Source: Stenotrophomonas maltophilia
GTDB lineage: Bacteria > Pseudomonadota > Gammaproteobacteria > Xanthomonadales > Xanthomonadaceae
Length of the DNA: 64,000 nt
Direction: 5' to 3'
NCBI GenBank assembly: GCA_900113425.1
Contig: FOZF01000001.1
Span: 104,884-168,883, forward strand
Both the position numbers and the translations under genes were made by a program. This document shows positions 24,448 to 34,122 of this stretch, piece by piece. Positions within the stretch are counted from its first letter, which is position 1. Each line of letters starts with the position of its first letter. The notes beneath the pieces were generated by a model. It did no database searches, had not been told where the DNA came from, and saw only the letters and a list, made by a program, of their open reading frames with translations.

Positions 24448-27002
24448 GCGCCATGACATCGCAGGATTCCATGCGCCGTGCCGGCGCACTGATCGCCGGA
24501 CTGATGCTGGCGCTGGTCGGTTGCAAGGGGGGAGACCGGCCAACGCAGGCCACCGCCGCCGAGGCCGATCCATGGCCACAGGTGGCCTGGCCCCTGGCCG
24601 GGGATGCCGCACTGGAGAAACGCATCACCGAACTGATGGCCGGCATGACCGTGGAGGAAAAGGTCGGCCAGCTGGTGCAGGGAGACATCGCCAGCATCAC
24701 CCCCGACGACGTGCGCAGATACCGGCTCGGCTCGATCCTGGCCGGAGGCAACTCCGATCCCGGCGGTCGCTACGATGCATCGCCCGCCGAGTGGCTGGCG
24801 CTGGCGGACGCGTTCTACGACGCCTCCATGGACACCTCGCAGGGTGGAAAGGCGATTCCGCTGCTGTTCGGCATCGATGCGGTGCACGGGCAGAGCAACA
24901 TCATCGGCGCCACGCTGTTCCCGCACAACGTCGGTCTCGGCGCTGCGCGCAATCCCGAGCTGCTGCGCAGGATCGGCGAGATCACCGCGCTGGAGACACG
25001 CGTCACCGGCATGGAATGGACGTTCGCGCCAACGGTCGCGGTTCCGCAGGATGACCGCTGGGGGCGCACCTACGAGGGCTATTCGGAGTCTCCGGCCATA
25101 GTGGCCAGCTATGCGGGTGCCATGGTGGAGGGCCTGCAGGGCAGGATTGGGTCGCCTGACTTTCTTGATGGCCGCCATGTGATCGCCTCGGTGAAGCACT
25201 TCCTGGGTGACGGCGGCACGACTGGCGGCAAGGACCAGGGCGACACCCGCATCAGCGAGGCCGAGCTTGTGCGCATCCATGCGGCCGGCTATCCGCCGGC
25301 GATCGCTGCCGGAGCACAGACCGCCATGGCGTCGTTCAACAGCGTCAACGGCGAGAAGATGCACGGCCACCGGCACTACCTCACCGACGTGCTGAAAGGG
25401 CGGATGAACTTCGGCGGCTTCGTGGTCGGCGACTGGAATGGCCATGGACAGATCAAGGGCTGCACGACCACCGACTGTCCTGCCACCATCAATGCGGGCC
25501 TGGACATGGCCATGGCGTCGGACAGCTGGAAGGGCTTCTACGAAACCACCCTGGCAGCCGTGAAAGACGGCAGGATCACTGCTGAGCGGCTGGATGATGC
25601 GGTGCGCAGGATCCTGCGGGTGAAGTTCCGCCTGGGCCTGTTCGAGGCGGGCAGGCCTTCCACCCGGGCGGTCGGCGGCCAGTTCGCGCTGATCGGCGCC
25701 CCTGAGCATCGCGCGGTGGCGCGGCAGGCGGTGCGCGAGTCGCTGGTGCTGCTGAAGAACCAGAACGGCCTCCTGCCGCTGTCGCCAAAGCAGCGGATCC
25801 TCGTGGCCGGCGACGGTGCCGATGATGTCGGCAAGCAGGCCGGAGGCTGGACGCTGAACTGGCAGGGCACCGGCACGACCCGCAAGGACTTCCCCAATGC
25901 GGACACGATCTTCGAGGGTATCGCGCAGCAGGCCAGGGCCGCGGGTGGCGAGGCCACGCTTGCCATCGATGGCAGATACACAACGAAGCCGGATGTGGCA
26001 GTGGTGGTGTTCGGTGAAGATCCGTACGCCGAGTTCCAGGGCGACCTGCCCACGCTGGCCTACAAGCCCGGCGATGAAACGGATCTGGCATTGATCCGAC
26101 GGCTCAAGGAGGACGGCATTCCAGTGGTGGCAGTCTTCCTGAGCGGGCGACCTCTCTGGGTGAACCGGGAAATCAATGCCGCGGACGCTTTCGTGGCGGC
26201 GTGGCTGCCGGGATCGGAAGGCGGTGGCGTTGCCGACGTGCTGCTGCGTGGTCCAGATGGCCGCACGCAGCACGACTTCAAGGGCAGACTCAGCTTCAGC
26301 TGGCCACGTACGGCCACGCAGTACGCCAACAACGTCGGCCAGAAGGACTACGACCCGCTGTTCCCGTTCGGCTTCGGTCTGAGCTATGCCGACAAGGGCG
26401 ATCTGGCGGCACTGCCGGAAGTTTCGGGCGTCACCGGCAACGAGGGGGCAACCGGTGTCTTCTTTGCCCGCGGCGATGCAGGTGCCGGCATGGCGCTGCG
26501 GCTGGAGGATGGTGCCGGGCAGGGCATGACCGTGATCAGCGTGCCGGATGCACTGGCAGATGACCGTCTGAAGATCACCGGTGTGGACCATCTGGCCCAG
26601 GAGGATGGCCGGCGTCTTGCCTGGTCGGGTCAGGGCGAAGCCGTGGCCGCACTGCAGTCGCACACGCCGCTGGACCTGCAGCGGGAAGCCAACGGTGATC
26701 TGATGCTGTTGACCACGCTGCGTGTCGACGTCGCACCGCGTGGCGACGCGTGGCTGTCGGTGGGCTGTGGTGCCGGGTGCTCGGCCCGCATCGCCATCGG
26801 GTCCACGCTGGCGGCGCTTCCGGTCGGCCAGTGGACGCGCGTGGGCATTCCCCTGAAATGTCTGGCTGCGGCCGGAGCGAAGGTGGGTGCGCTGGATCGG
26901 CCGTGGTCGGTGGGGACGGCCGATGCAATGACGATCTCCGTGTCCCGCGTGGCGCTGGGCGCGCTGAACGAAGCCGAGACCACCCTCGGATGCGGTGCGT
27001 GA
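24444..27002 (+). CDS. GH3 family beta-glucosidase/exoglucosidase-type lipoprotein
   Basis: The 852-residue enzyme begins with a lipoprotein signal ending LALVGC (Cys27). The GH3 barrel contains SVKHFLGDGG and VVGDWNGHGQ, whose Asp330 is the expected nucleophile, then the second alpha/beta domain (VALV..VVVFGEDPYAEFQGD), and a C-terminal beta-sandwich of the ExoP type (about 650-852). The close match in style is to exo-1,4-beta-glucosidases of Xanthomonas and Pseudoalteromonas rather than to classical xylosidases. Placement in the xylose operon (ATGA overlap with the porter) suggests action on mixed beta-glucans or xylan-associated oligosaccharides. Lipid anchoring would hold it in the periplasm or outer membrane. 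Confidence 0.9.
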   Translation: MSAMTSQDSMRRAGALIAGLMLALVGCKGGDRPTQATAAEADPWPQVAWPLAGDAALEKRITELMAGMTVEEKVGQLVQGDIASITPDDVRRYRLGSILAGGNSDPGGRYDASPAEWLALADAFYDASMDTSQGGKAIPLLFGIDAVHGQSNIIGATLFPHNVGLGAARNPELLRRIGEITALETRVTGMEWTFAPTVAVPQDDRWGRTYEGYSESPAIVASYAGAMVEGLQGRIGSPDFLDGRHVIASVKHFLGDGGTTGGKDQGDTRISEAELVRIHAAGYPPAIAAGAQTAMASFNSVNGEKMHGHRHYLTDVLKGRMNFGGFVVGDWNGHGQIKGCTTTDCPATINAGLDMAMASDSWKGFYETTLAAVKDGRITAERLDDAVRRILRVKFRLGLFEAGRPSTRAVGGQFALIGAPEHRAVARQAVRESLVLLKNQNGLLPLSPKQRILVAGDGADDVGKQAGGWTLNWQGTGTTRKDFPNADTIFEGIAQQARAAGGEATLAIDGRYTTKPDVAVVVFGEDPYAEFQGDLPTLAYKPGDETDLALIRRLKEDGIPVVAVFLSGRPLWVNREINAADAFVAAWLPGSEGGGVADVLLRGPDGRTQHDFKGRLSFSWPRTATQYANNVGQKDYDPLFPFGFGLSYADKGDLAALPEVSGVTGNEGATGVFFARGDAGAGMALRLEDGAGQGMTVISVPDALADDRLKITGVDHLAQEDGRRLAWSGQGEAVAALQSHTPLDLQREANGDLMLLTTLRVDVAPRGDAWLSVGCGAGCSARIAIGSTLAALPVGQWTRVGIPLKCLAAAGAKVGALDRPWSVGTADAMTISVSRVALGALNEAETTLGCGA

Positions 27003-27075
27003 TGGCATCCTGCCTGAAGGCCAGCGCGCTCAGCACAGGCGCCGTGCGGGTGCCTGCATGAGACTTGCCTGCGCG

Positions 27076-28134
27076 CTACCGGTGCCTGGGCGGGGCCGCC
27101 ACCGAATCGCGTGCGATCAGGCGATGCGGCACGACATGATCCCGCAGTACGGGTGTGTTTCCGGCCGGGCGGCGGATGGTGCGCAGCAGGATATCGATGG
27201 CAGCATTGGCCATCGAGGCGATCGGCTGATGGATCGTCGTCAGTTCCGGCCACACGGTGGTCGCGGCCGATGTGTCATCGAAGCCCACCACCGACAGGTC
27301 GCGGGGAACCTCCAGGCCCCGTCGGTGCGCCACGGAGATGGCGGCTGCCGCCATGTCATCGTTGCTGGCGAAGATGGCCGTCGGCGGGCGACGCTGGGAC
27401 AACAGCTTCTCGGCGGCGGCCAGCCCGGACCGGTAGGTGTAGTCGCCGTGCTGGACCAGGCCGGCTTCCACCGACAGGCCGGCTTCCTGCAGCGCGGTGA
27501 CGAAACCATCGTAGCGACGCGCACTCGCGCTCAGATCCCGCCGCCCGCGGATGAAGCCGATGCGGCTGTGACCCTGGCGGATCAGGTGCTCGGTCATTTC
27601 CTTGCCTGCGTTGAAGTCGTCGATGCGGACGCAGGACAGGGCCTCGCTCAGGCGCCCCGACGCGATGGCCACCACCGGAATGCCGGCCTTCACCAGTTCA
27701 CTCACGGCCGCCTGCGATTCGCACAGCGGCGGCGGCAGGATCACCCCGTCGACGCGACTGGCCAGGGCACGCGCTGCGGTGCGCTCGGACTCATCGTCAA
27801 GGTTGTCCCAGTAGTCGATGACCAGCTGGATGGCAGAGCTGGACGCGACGCGCAGCAGCCCGACCAGCAGTTCGCGCAGGTAGGCACCGCTGGGATTGGT
27901 ATAGATCAACGCAATGCGCGTGTGCTGCGCAGCGGCAAGCGAACTGGCTGCCAGATTGGGCGTATAGCCCAGCTCACGCACGGCACGCATCACCCGCTCG
28001 CGGGTGACGTCCCGCACCTTGCCCTGGTTGATCACCCGCGACACGGTCATCGGCGAAACGCCGGCAAGGGCCGCAACCTCGTCGATCGTCACGCCCGCGG
28101 TTCTGCGGCGAACCGATTTCTTCGGCTTGTCCAA
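27076..28134 (-). CDS. LacI-family repressor of the xylan/xylose genes (XylR-like)
   Basis: About 352 residues: a helix-turn-helix at VTIDEVAALAGVSPMTVSRVIN, hinge NLAASSLA, and a periplasmic-binding-protein-like effector domain ending in a VPHRLIARDS segment. No ATG fits; the frame starts best at TTG 28134, which has AGGGA 7-8 nt upstream and leads straight to the DNA-binding domain. It lies between the two catabolic operons, convergent with the GH3 gene and divergent from the GH67 operon, and is the best candidate to bind the two xyl-boxes. The effector is probably xylose or a xylo-oligosaccharide. Confidence 0.88.
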   Translation of the reverse strand: MDKPKKSVRRRTAGVTIDEVAALAGVSPMTVSRVINQGKVRDVTRERVMRAVRELGYTPNLAASSLAAAQHTRIALIYTNPSGAYLRELLVGLLRVASSSAIQLVIDYWDNLDDESERTAARALASRVDGVILPPPLCESQAAVSELVKAGIPVVAIASGRLSEALSCVRIDDFNAGKEMTEHLIRQGHSRIGFIRGRRDLSASARRYDGFVTALQEAGLSVEAGLVQHGDYTYRSGLAAAEKLLSQRRPPTAIFASNDDMAAAAISVAHRRGLEVPRDLSVVGFDDTSAATTVWPELTTIHQPIASMANAAIDILLRTIRRPAGNTPVLRDHVVPHRLIARDSVAAPPRHR

Positions 28135-28187
28135 TGCACGATCCCTTTGTTCTTGGTGGCGTTGCCGCGCAGGTGCGAGGGCAGATG

Positions 28188-30401
28188 ATGAACCGTTCCG
28201 GCGCCGGTCGTAGTCTACAAAGTCGAATGTTAACGCCGTTGTTCCGTGCTGTCGGCGGACGGCTGTGTGCCGCCCTTGCCTTGCTGGCATGCGCCGGTGG
28301 CGCACATGCGGAGGACGGCTACGCACTGTGGATGCGCTACGTACCGGCGGCCGCGGAGGTCGCTGCCGGCTATCGGCTGCAACTGGGCGAGGTGGTCGCC
28401 CCTGACCAGACGCCTACCCAGCGCGCCGCGCGTGATGAACTGGCCCGCGGCCTTCCCGGGGTACTGGGAACGGCACCGCCCATCCGCACGGACCTTGCCG
28501 GTGATCACGCCCTGGTGCTGGGCACGCCGCAGTCCTCGATGCTGGTCGCGCCTTTCCGCGAAGACATTGCCACCCTGGGCGAGGATGGCTACCTGATCAG
28601 GAAGGTCCGCAGCGGAGGACGCGATCTGCTGCTGGTGGCGGCACGGCAGGACATCGGTGTTCTGTACGGCGTGTTCCACCTGCTGCGACTGCTGCAGCGT
28701 GGCGCATCGCTGGAGTCGCTGGACGTGCGGGAATCGCCCCGGGTTGCGCTGCGGGTGCTCGATCACTGGGACAACCTGGATCGCTACGTCGAACGCGGTT
28801 ACGCGGGCAGCTCCCTGTGGGACTGGCAGACCCTGCCGCAGTGGCGTGACCCGCGCTATACCGATTACGCCCGCGCCAACGCGTCGCTGGGCATCAATGG
28901 CACCGTACTGAACAACGTCAATGCCAGCGCCCTGAGCCTGTCGCCGGCCTATCTCGCCAAGGCCGCCGCGCTGGCGGACCTGTTCCGCCCCTACGGCATC
29001 CGCGTGTACCTCAGCGCACGCTTCAGCGCGCCCATCGAGCTGGGCGGCCTGGCCACGGCCGATCCACTGGATCCGGAGGTGCAGCGCTGGTGGCGGAACA
29101 AGGTCGAAGAGATCTACGCCCTCATTCCGGATTTCGGCGGCTTCCTGGTCAAGGCGAACTCGGAGGGCCAACCGGGCCCGCAGGATTACGGCCGCTCCCA
29201 TGCCGACGGTGCCAACCTGCTGGGCGATGCCCTGGCGCCGCACAACGGCGTGGTGATGTGGCGTGCCTTCGTCTACTCGCACGAAGTGCCCGAAGATCGC
29301 GCCAAGCAGGCCTACAGTGAGTTCATCGGCCTGGACGGTGCCTTCCGCCGCAACGTGATCGTGCAGGTGAAGAACGGGCCGATCGATTTCCAACCGCGCG
29401 AGCCGTTCCATCCACTGTTCGGCGCGATGCCACGCACGCCGTTGATGATGGAGTTGCAGATCACCAAGGAGTATCTGGGCTTTGCGACGCACCTGGTATA
29501 CCTGGGGACGCTGTACGAGGAAGTGCTGCGGGCCGATACCCAGGTACGTGGGCCGGGCTCCACGGTCGCGCGCGTGGTCGACGGTTCGCTGCACGGCCAT
29601 GCGCTGACCGGCATCGCCGGCGTCGCCAACATCGGCGTGGACCGGACCTGGAGCGGCTCGCACTTCGATCAGGCCAACTGGTATGCCTTCGGGCGGCTGG
29701 CCTGGAATCCGCAGCAGTCTGCCCGCGCCATCGCTGAAGACTGGGCCGCGCTGACGTTCTCGCCGGACCCGCAGGTGATCGGCCCGATCGTGCGGATGAT
29801 GATGGCCTCGCGCGAGGCGGCGGTGGACTACATGACCCCGCTGGGCCTGCATCACCTGATGGCCCGCGGGCATCATTACGGCCCCGGCCCCTGGGTGGAT
29901 GGAGGACCGCGCGCCGACTGGACGTCCGTGTACTACCACCGCGCGGACCGGTACGGCGTGGGCTTCGACCGGACCTCGGCCGGAAGCAACGCGGTTTCCC
30001 AGTACGCCCCGGCGGTCGCCGCGGAGTACGGCGACCTGGCGCGGGTGCCGGAGTCGCTGCTGCTGTGGTTCCATCATGTGCCGTGGGATCACCGCATGCG
30101 TTCGGGGCAGGTGCTGTGGGACGAGCTGGTAGGACGCTACTCGCGTGGCGTGCGCCAGGTGCAGTCCCTGAAGGCCACCTGGGCAACCCTGCAGGGCAGG
30201 ATCGACCCGCAGCGCTATCAGCACGTGGCCGCGTTCCTGCAGATCCAGCAGGACGAGGCGCAATGGTGGCGCGATGCCAGCGTGGCGTATTTCCAGTCGG
30301 TCAGCGGCCGGCCGTTGCCGCCCGGCGAACCGCCACCGCCGCACCCGCTGTCGTACTACCAGGCGTTGCAGTTTCCGTTCGCACCGGGGGATGGACGATG
30401 A
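28188..30401 (+). CDS. Alpha-glucuronidase, GH67
   Basis: The 737-residue protein starts with a signal peptide ending GGAHAED and shows the GH67 pattern: RVLDHWDNLDRYVERGYAG, LNNVNASALSLS, RVYLSARFSAP, FLVKANSEGQPGP with active-site residues, and HHVPWDHRMRSG near the C-terminal region. It removes 4-O-methyl-glucuronic acid from the non-reducing end of xylo-oligosaccharides in the periplasm. ATG 28188 has GAGGG 6 nt upstream; ATG 28185 and 28227 are alternatives (the latter starts the hydrophobic signal more directly). The ATG at 28134 is not a credible start. It heads a seven-gene operon. Confidence 0.93.
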   Translation: MNRSGAGRSLQSRMLTPLFRAVGGRLCAALALLACAGGAHAEDGYALWMRYVPAAAEVAAGYRLQLGEVVAPDQTPTQRAARDELARGLPGVLGTAPPIRTDLAGDHALVLGTPQSSMLVAPFREDIATLGEDGYLIRKVRSGGRDLLLVAARQDIGVLYGVFHLLRLLQRGASLESLDVRESPRVALRVLDHWDNLDRYVERGYAGSSLWDWQTLPQWRDPRYTDYARANASLGINGTVLNNVNASALSLSPAYLAKAAALADLFRPYGIRVYLSARFSAPIELGGLATADPLDPEVQRWWRNKVEEIYALIPDFGGFLVKANSEGQPGPQDYGRSHADGANLLGDALAPHNGVVMWRAFVYSHEVPEDRAKQAYSEFIGLDGAFRRNVIVQVKNGPIDFQPREPFHPLFGAMPRTPLMMELQITKEYLGFATHLVYLGTLYEEVLRADTQVRGPGSTVARVVDGSLHGHALTGIAGVANIGVDRTWSGSHFDQANWYAFGRLAWNPQQSARAIAEDWAALTFSPDPQVIGPIVRMMMASREAAVDYMTPLGLHHLMARGHHYGPGPWVDGGPRADWTSVYYHRADRYGVGFDRTSAGSNAVSQYAPAVAAEYGDLARVPESLLLWFHHVPWDHRMRSGQVLWDELVGRYSRGVRQVQSLKATWATLQGRIDPQRYQHVAAFLQIQQDEAQWWRDASVAYFQSVSGRPLPPGEPPPPHPLSYYQALQFPFAPGDGR

Positions 30402-32380
30402 GCATGATCGCACGGGCAGGGAGGGCGGCCCTGCTGCTGGCCCTGGCTGCAATGGCCGGGTCCGTGGCGGCACGGGAGCAGGCGGGGCTGCTGCATCCGC
30501 TGTTCCAGGATCATGCCGTCCTGCAGCGTGATCAGCCGATCGCGGTCTGGGGCCAGGCGCCTGCGGGGCAGGAGGTTTCCGTGACCTTCGCCGGGCAGGC
30601 GGTGACCACGCAGGCGGATGCCACGGGCCGATGGCGCGCTACGCTGCAGCCGACCCCGGCAGGCGGGCCCCACATCCTGCAGGCAACGTCCGGCAAGGAC
30701 ATCCAGATCGCCCGCGACGTCCTGGTCGGCGATGTCTGGCTGTGCTCCGGACAGTCGAACATGGAGCTGCCCGTGTGGCGCGCGCTCAATGCAGGCAGCG
30801 AGATCGCCTCTGCCACGTTGCCGACGATCCGCCTGTTCACCGTGCCGCAGACCGCGGCGGTGCAGGCACAGACGACATTCCAGAGTGCGGTTGCATGGTC
30901 GCCGGCATCGCCCGCCACGGTGCGCGACTTCTCCGCGGCCTGCCTCTACTTCGCACGCGAACTGCAGCGCACGGTCGCCGTGCCGATGGGATTGATCCAG
31001 GCGGTCTGGGGCGGCTCGCGGATCGAGGCATGGACCAGCGTCGAGGCGCTGCGCGCGCAGCGGGGCATGGCAGAGCCCCTGGATGTCCTCGCGCTGTATG
31101 CCGGTGATCCCATGGCGGCACGCGCACGCTGGGGGCGGTACTGGCAGCAGTGGTGGGCGACGCGCGATGAGGCTGGGCCCGGCGCAGCGCCGTGGCGCGC
31201 GGAGGCCAGCGACAGCGGATGGCAACCGGCGCCGGCAGCACTGGGCGCATGGGAGCGCTGGAACGTCCCGGCGCTTGCCGATTACAACGGCATGGTGTGG
31301 TATCGCACGCAGGTCACGCTGAGCGCGGAACAGGCGGCGCAGGGCGCGACCCTCGAACTGGCATCCGTTGACGAGACGGACATGACCTGGGTGAACGGCG
31401 TCGCCGTAGGCAGCCAGTACGGCGCCGGTGAGCGGCGCTATCCGCTACCGAAGGGGCTGTTGAAGGCCGGGTCCAACAATGTCGTGGTCAACGTGCTGGA
31501 CACCTACGGTGAAGGCGGCCTGGCCGGCCCCGCCACCGCACATGCGGTGATCCTGGAGGACGGTCGGCGGGTGGTGCTGGATACGTCCTGGCAGTACCGG
31601 ATGGCACCTGGCAGACAAGCGCCCCCGTTCGCTCCCTGGCAGGCGGCGACGGGTCTGTCGACGTTGTACAACGGCATGATCGCGCCGCTGGGCGGGTTCG
31701 GACTGCGCGGCATGCTGTGGTACCAGGGGGAGTCGAACACCGGCGACGGCGCCGGATATGCGGCACTGCTGCGCACGCTGCGGGATGACTGGCGACGCCA
31801 GTTCGGTGCAGGCACGCCGTTGCTGCTGGTGCAGCTGGCCGGCTATGGCCAACCGCCCGTCACCCCTGCGGACAGCGGATGGGCGCAGGTGCGCGACGCA
31901 CAGCGCCGAGTCGCGGCCGAAGATCCGCGCAGTGGCCTTGCCGTGGCCATCGACATCGGCGATGCCTACGACATCCACCCACCGAACAAGCAGGAACTGG
32001 GTCGCCGTCTGGCCCGGGTCGCGCGCCACGTCATCTATGGCGAGCACGCCGTGGCCCCGTCAGGCCCGGATGCGGTCAGGGCCCTGCGCGTGCCGGCCGG
32101 CGTGGCCGTCGAGTTCGAGGACGTCGACGGCGCCCTGGCGGCGATCGGTTCGAAGCACCCCATCGGCTTTGAGCTCTGCGATGCCACTGCCCGCCGCTGC
32201 GAGTACAGCGACGCCGACCTGGCTGGGCGCCGGGTGCTGTTGCACAGCCCGCCTTCCATGCGCCCGACGCATGTCCGCTACTGCTGGGCCGATGGCCCGG
32301 TGTGCACGCTGCGTGACAGCAGCGGGGCGCCGGCCGGTCCGTTCGAACTTCCCATTGCCGATGCCGAGGCCCGACGATGA
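30398..32380 (+). CDS. SASA-family (sialate O-acetylesterase-like) carbohydrate acetylesterase
   Basis: 660 residues with a signal peptide (cleavage near SVAARE), then the SGNH-type nucleophile motif WLCSGQSNMELPV (Ser120), a jelly-roll insertion in the middle (TLELASVDETDMTWVNG) and the Asp/His motif DAYDIHPPNK. Proteins of this family in xylan clusters remove acetyl groups from xylo-oligosaccharides, which lets GH67 and xylosidases act; sialic acid is unlikely here. The ATG overlaps the GH67 stop by 4 nt, as does its own stop with the next start. Confidence 0.9.
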   Translation: MSMIARAGRAALLLALAAMAGSVAAREQAGLLHPLFQDHAVLQRDQPIAVWGQAPAGQEVSVTFAGQAVTTQADATGRWRATLQPTPAGGPHILQATSGKDIQIARDVLVGDVWLCSGQSNMELPVWRALNAGSEIASATLPTIRLFTVPQTAAVQAQTTFQSAVAWSPASPATVRDFSAACLYFARELQRTVAVPMGLIQAVWGGSRIEAWTSVEALRAQRGMAEPLDVLALYAGDPMAARARWGRYWQQWWATRDEAGPGAAPWRAEASDSGWQPAPAALGAWERWNVPALADYNGMVWYRTQVTLSAEQAAQGATLELASVDETDMTWVNGVAVGSQYGAGERRYPLPKGLLKAGSNNVVVNVLDTYGEGGLAGPATAHAVILEDGRRVVLDTSWQYRMAPGRQAPPFAPWQAATGLSTLYNGMIAPLGGFGLRGMLWYQGESNTGDGAGYAALLRTLRDDWRRQFGAGTPLLLVQLAGYGQPPVTPADSGWAQVRDAQRRVAAEDPRSGLAVAIDIGDAYDIHPPNKQELGRRLARVARHVIYGEHAVAPSGPDAVRALRVPAGVAVEFEDVDGALAAIGSKHPIGFELCDATARRCEYSDADLAGRRVLLHSPPSMRPTHVRYCWADGPVCTLRDSSGAPAGPFELPIADAEARR

Positions 32381-34122
32381 AGATGTTGTCCCTGCAGCAC
32401 CTTTCTGCCCGGCGCGCCCACGTGTCACTGGCGCGCCGGATGCTGGCAGCGATGTTCGCGCTGTCGGCGGCGACCGCCCATGCCGCTTCGCCGGGCGCCG
32501 CGCCGCCGGTGTACTTCGACTGGTTCGAGTACCGCGGTCATGACACCGCGTTTGAAGCGCCGCTGCCGGCGGGCCACTACCGCAACCCGATCCTGGCCGG
32601 CTTCCACGCCGATCCGAGCATCGTGGGCGCAAACGGGAAGTTCTACCTGGTCAACTCCAGCTTCACCTACTACCCGGGCATTCCGGTGTTCGAGAGCGTC
32701 GACCTGGTCCACTGGAAGCAGATCGGCAACGTGATCGACCGTCCGACACAACTGGATTTCGACGGACTGAGCGTCTCCCGCGGCATCTTCGCGCCCACCA
32801 TCGAGTTCCACGATGGCACCTTCTACGTCGTCACCACCGCGACCGACAGTGGTGGCAATTTCATCTCCACCGCGCGGGACCCGGCGGGGCCGTGGTCCGA
32901 TCCGCACTGGTTGCCCAGCATCGATGGCATCGATCCGTCACTGTTCTTCGACGACGATGGCAAGGTCTATCTGATCAACAATGATGCGCCCCCCGGTCCG
33001 GCGCGCTACGACGGCCACCGCGCCATCTGGATGCAGCAGATCGATCTGGCGGCCTTCAAGCCGGTCGGCCCGCGCAGGGTGCTGGTCGATGGTGGCGTGG
33101 AGCCGTCGAAGAACCCCATCTGGATCGAGGGGCCGCACATCTACAAGCGTGAGGGCTGGTACTACCTGTCCGACGCCGAAGGCGGCACAGGGCCGCAGCA
33201 TTCGCAGGTGGTGCTGCGCAGCCGTGATGTGTGGGGGCCGTACACACCCTATCCGGGCAATCCCATCCTGACCCAGCGCGAGCTGCCGGACGACCGGCCG
33301 CTGCCGATCACCAATGCAGGGCACGCCGATCTGATCGAGGGCCCGGACGGCTCGTGGTGGGCAGTGTTCCTTGCCAGCCGCAACTACCAGAAGCGGCACT
33401 ACAACACCGGGCGGGAAACCTATCTGCTGCCGGTTCGTTGGCAGGATGGCTGGCCGCAGATCCTGCCGACCGACCAGGCCATTCCCTATGTGGTCAAGGC
33501 GCCGTCCTGGATGCAGGGGCAGGCGTCCCAGGCGCCGCTGACCGGCAACTTCGTCGAGCGCGACGCCTTCGATGGCCCGACGCTTGCTGCCCACTGGCTG
33601 CGCGTTCGGGTGCCCAAGCAGGCCTGGGCCGACCTGGGGGATCGCCCGGGCATGCTGGCCGTGCACCCGCTTGCGGAGAATCTGGACACCCTGCGCAATC
33701 CGGCGTTCCTCGGTCGCCGCCAGCAGCATCTGCGCTTCGAGGCGAGTACCGAGATGTCCCGTCCGGCCACCGGCGTGGCGGCGGGCCTGGCTGCATTCCA
33801 GAGCGAGGCCTACTGGTACTTCCTTGGCGTCCGCAGCGTGCGCGGTGATCGTCTGTCGGTCTTCCTCGAGGGCCGCGACGGCAGCGGCAGCACGCGAACG
33901 CTGGCCAGCCGCGAGGTCCCCGCATCCGCAGTCCTGCGCCTGAAGATCGCCGGGGATGAGGCCGACTACGCGTTCTCGTTCGATACCGGTGACGGGCAGG
34001 GCTGGCAGACGCTGGCACGCGATGTGGATGGCACGGTTCTGAGTACTGATCGCGCAGGCGGCTTCGTAGGCGCACTGCTGGGACCATTCGCGCGCGATGA
34101 GCGCGCCGGGAGGAGCAAATGA
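32377..34122 (+). CDS. Exported GH43 beta-xylosidase / arabinofuranosidase
   Basis: 581 residues, signal peptide ending AATAHAAS, then a five-bladed propeller with the three GH43 acidic residues: Asp79 in FHADPSIVG (base), Asp in GIDPSLFFDDDG (pKa modulator) and Glu in WIEGPHIYKR (acid). A C-terminal beta-sandwich (about 390-581) is typical of GH43 subfamilies acting on xylo- and arabino-xylooligosaccharides. The start overlaps the preceding stop as ATGA and the stop overlaps the next start in the same way. Confidence 0.93.
   Translation: MKMLSLQHLSARRAHVSLARRMLAAMFALSAATAHAASPGAAPPVYFDWFEYRGHDTAFEAPLPAGHYRNPILAGFHADPSIVGANGKFYLVNSSFTYYPGIPVFESVDLVHWKQIGNVIDRPTQLDFDGLSVSRGIFAPTIEFHDGTFYVVTTATDSGGNFISTARDPAGPWSDPHWLPSIDGIDPSLFFDDDGKVYLINNDAPPGPARYDGHRAIWMQQIDLAAFKPVGPRRVLVDGGVEPSKNPIWIEGPHIYKREGWYYLSDAEGGTGPQHSQVVLRSRDVWGPYTPYPGNPILTQRELPDDRPLPITNAGHADLIEGPDGSWWAVFLASRNYQKRHYNTGRETYLLPVRWQDGWPQILPTDQAIPYVVKAPSWMQGQASQAPLTGNFVERDAFDGPTLAAHWLRVRVPKQAWADLGDRPGMLAVHPLAENLDTLRNPAFLGRRQQHLRFEASTEMSRPATGVAAGLAAFQSEAYWYFLGVRSVRGDRLSVFLEGRDGSGSTRTLASREVPASAVLRLKIAGDEADYAFSFDTGDGQGWQTLARDVDGTVLSTDRAGGFVGALLGPFARDERAGRSK

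Noticed and set aside
24357..27008. 883-codon frame antisense to the GH3 lipoprotein gene
   Set aside because: No recognisable motifs; the sense strand holds a full GH3 enzyme.
28229..28242. TGTTAACGCCGTTG as a third xyl-box before the GH67 operon
   Set aside because: Only about half of the positions match and the right half-site is lost; it also overlaps likely coding sequence.
30398..32380. Sialic acid metabolism gene
   Set aside because: Only the family name suggests sialate; the operon is entirely xylan-related and acetyl-xylan is the likely substrate.
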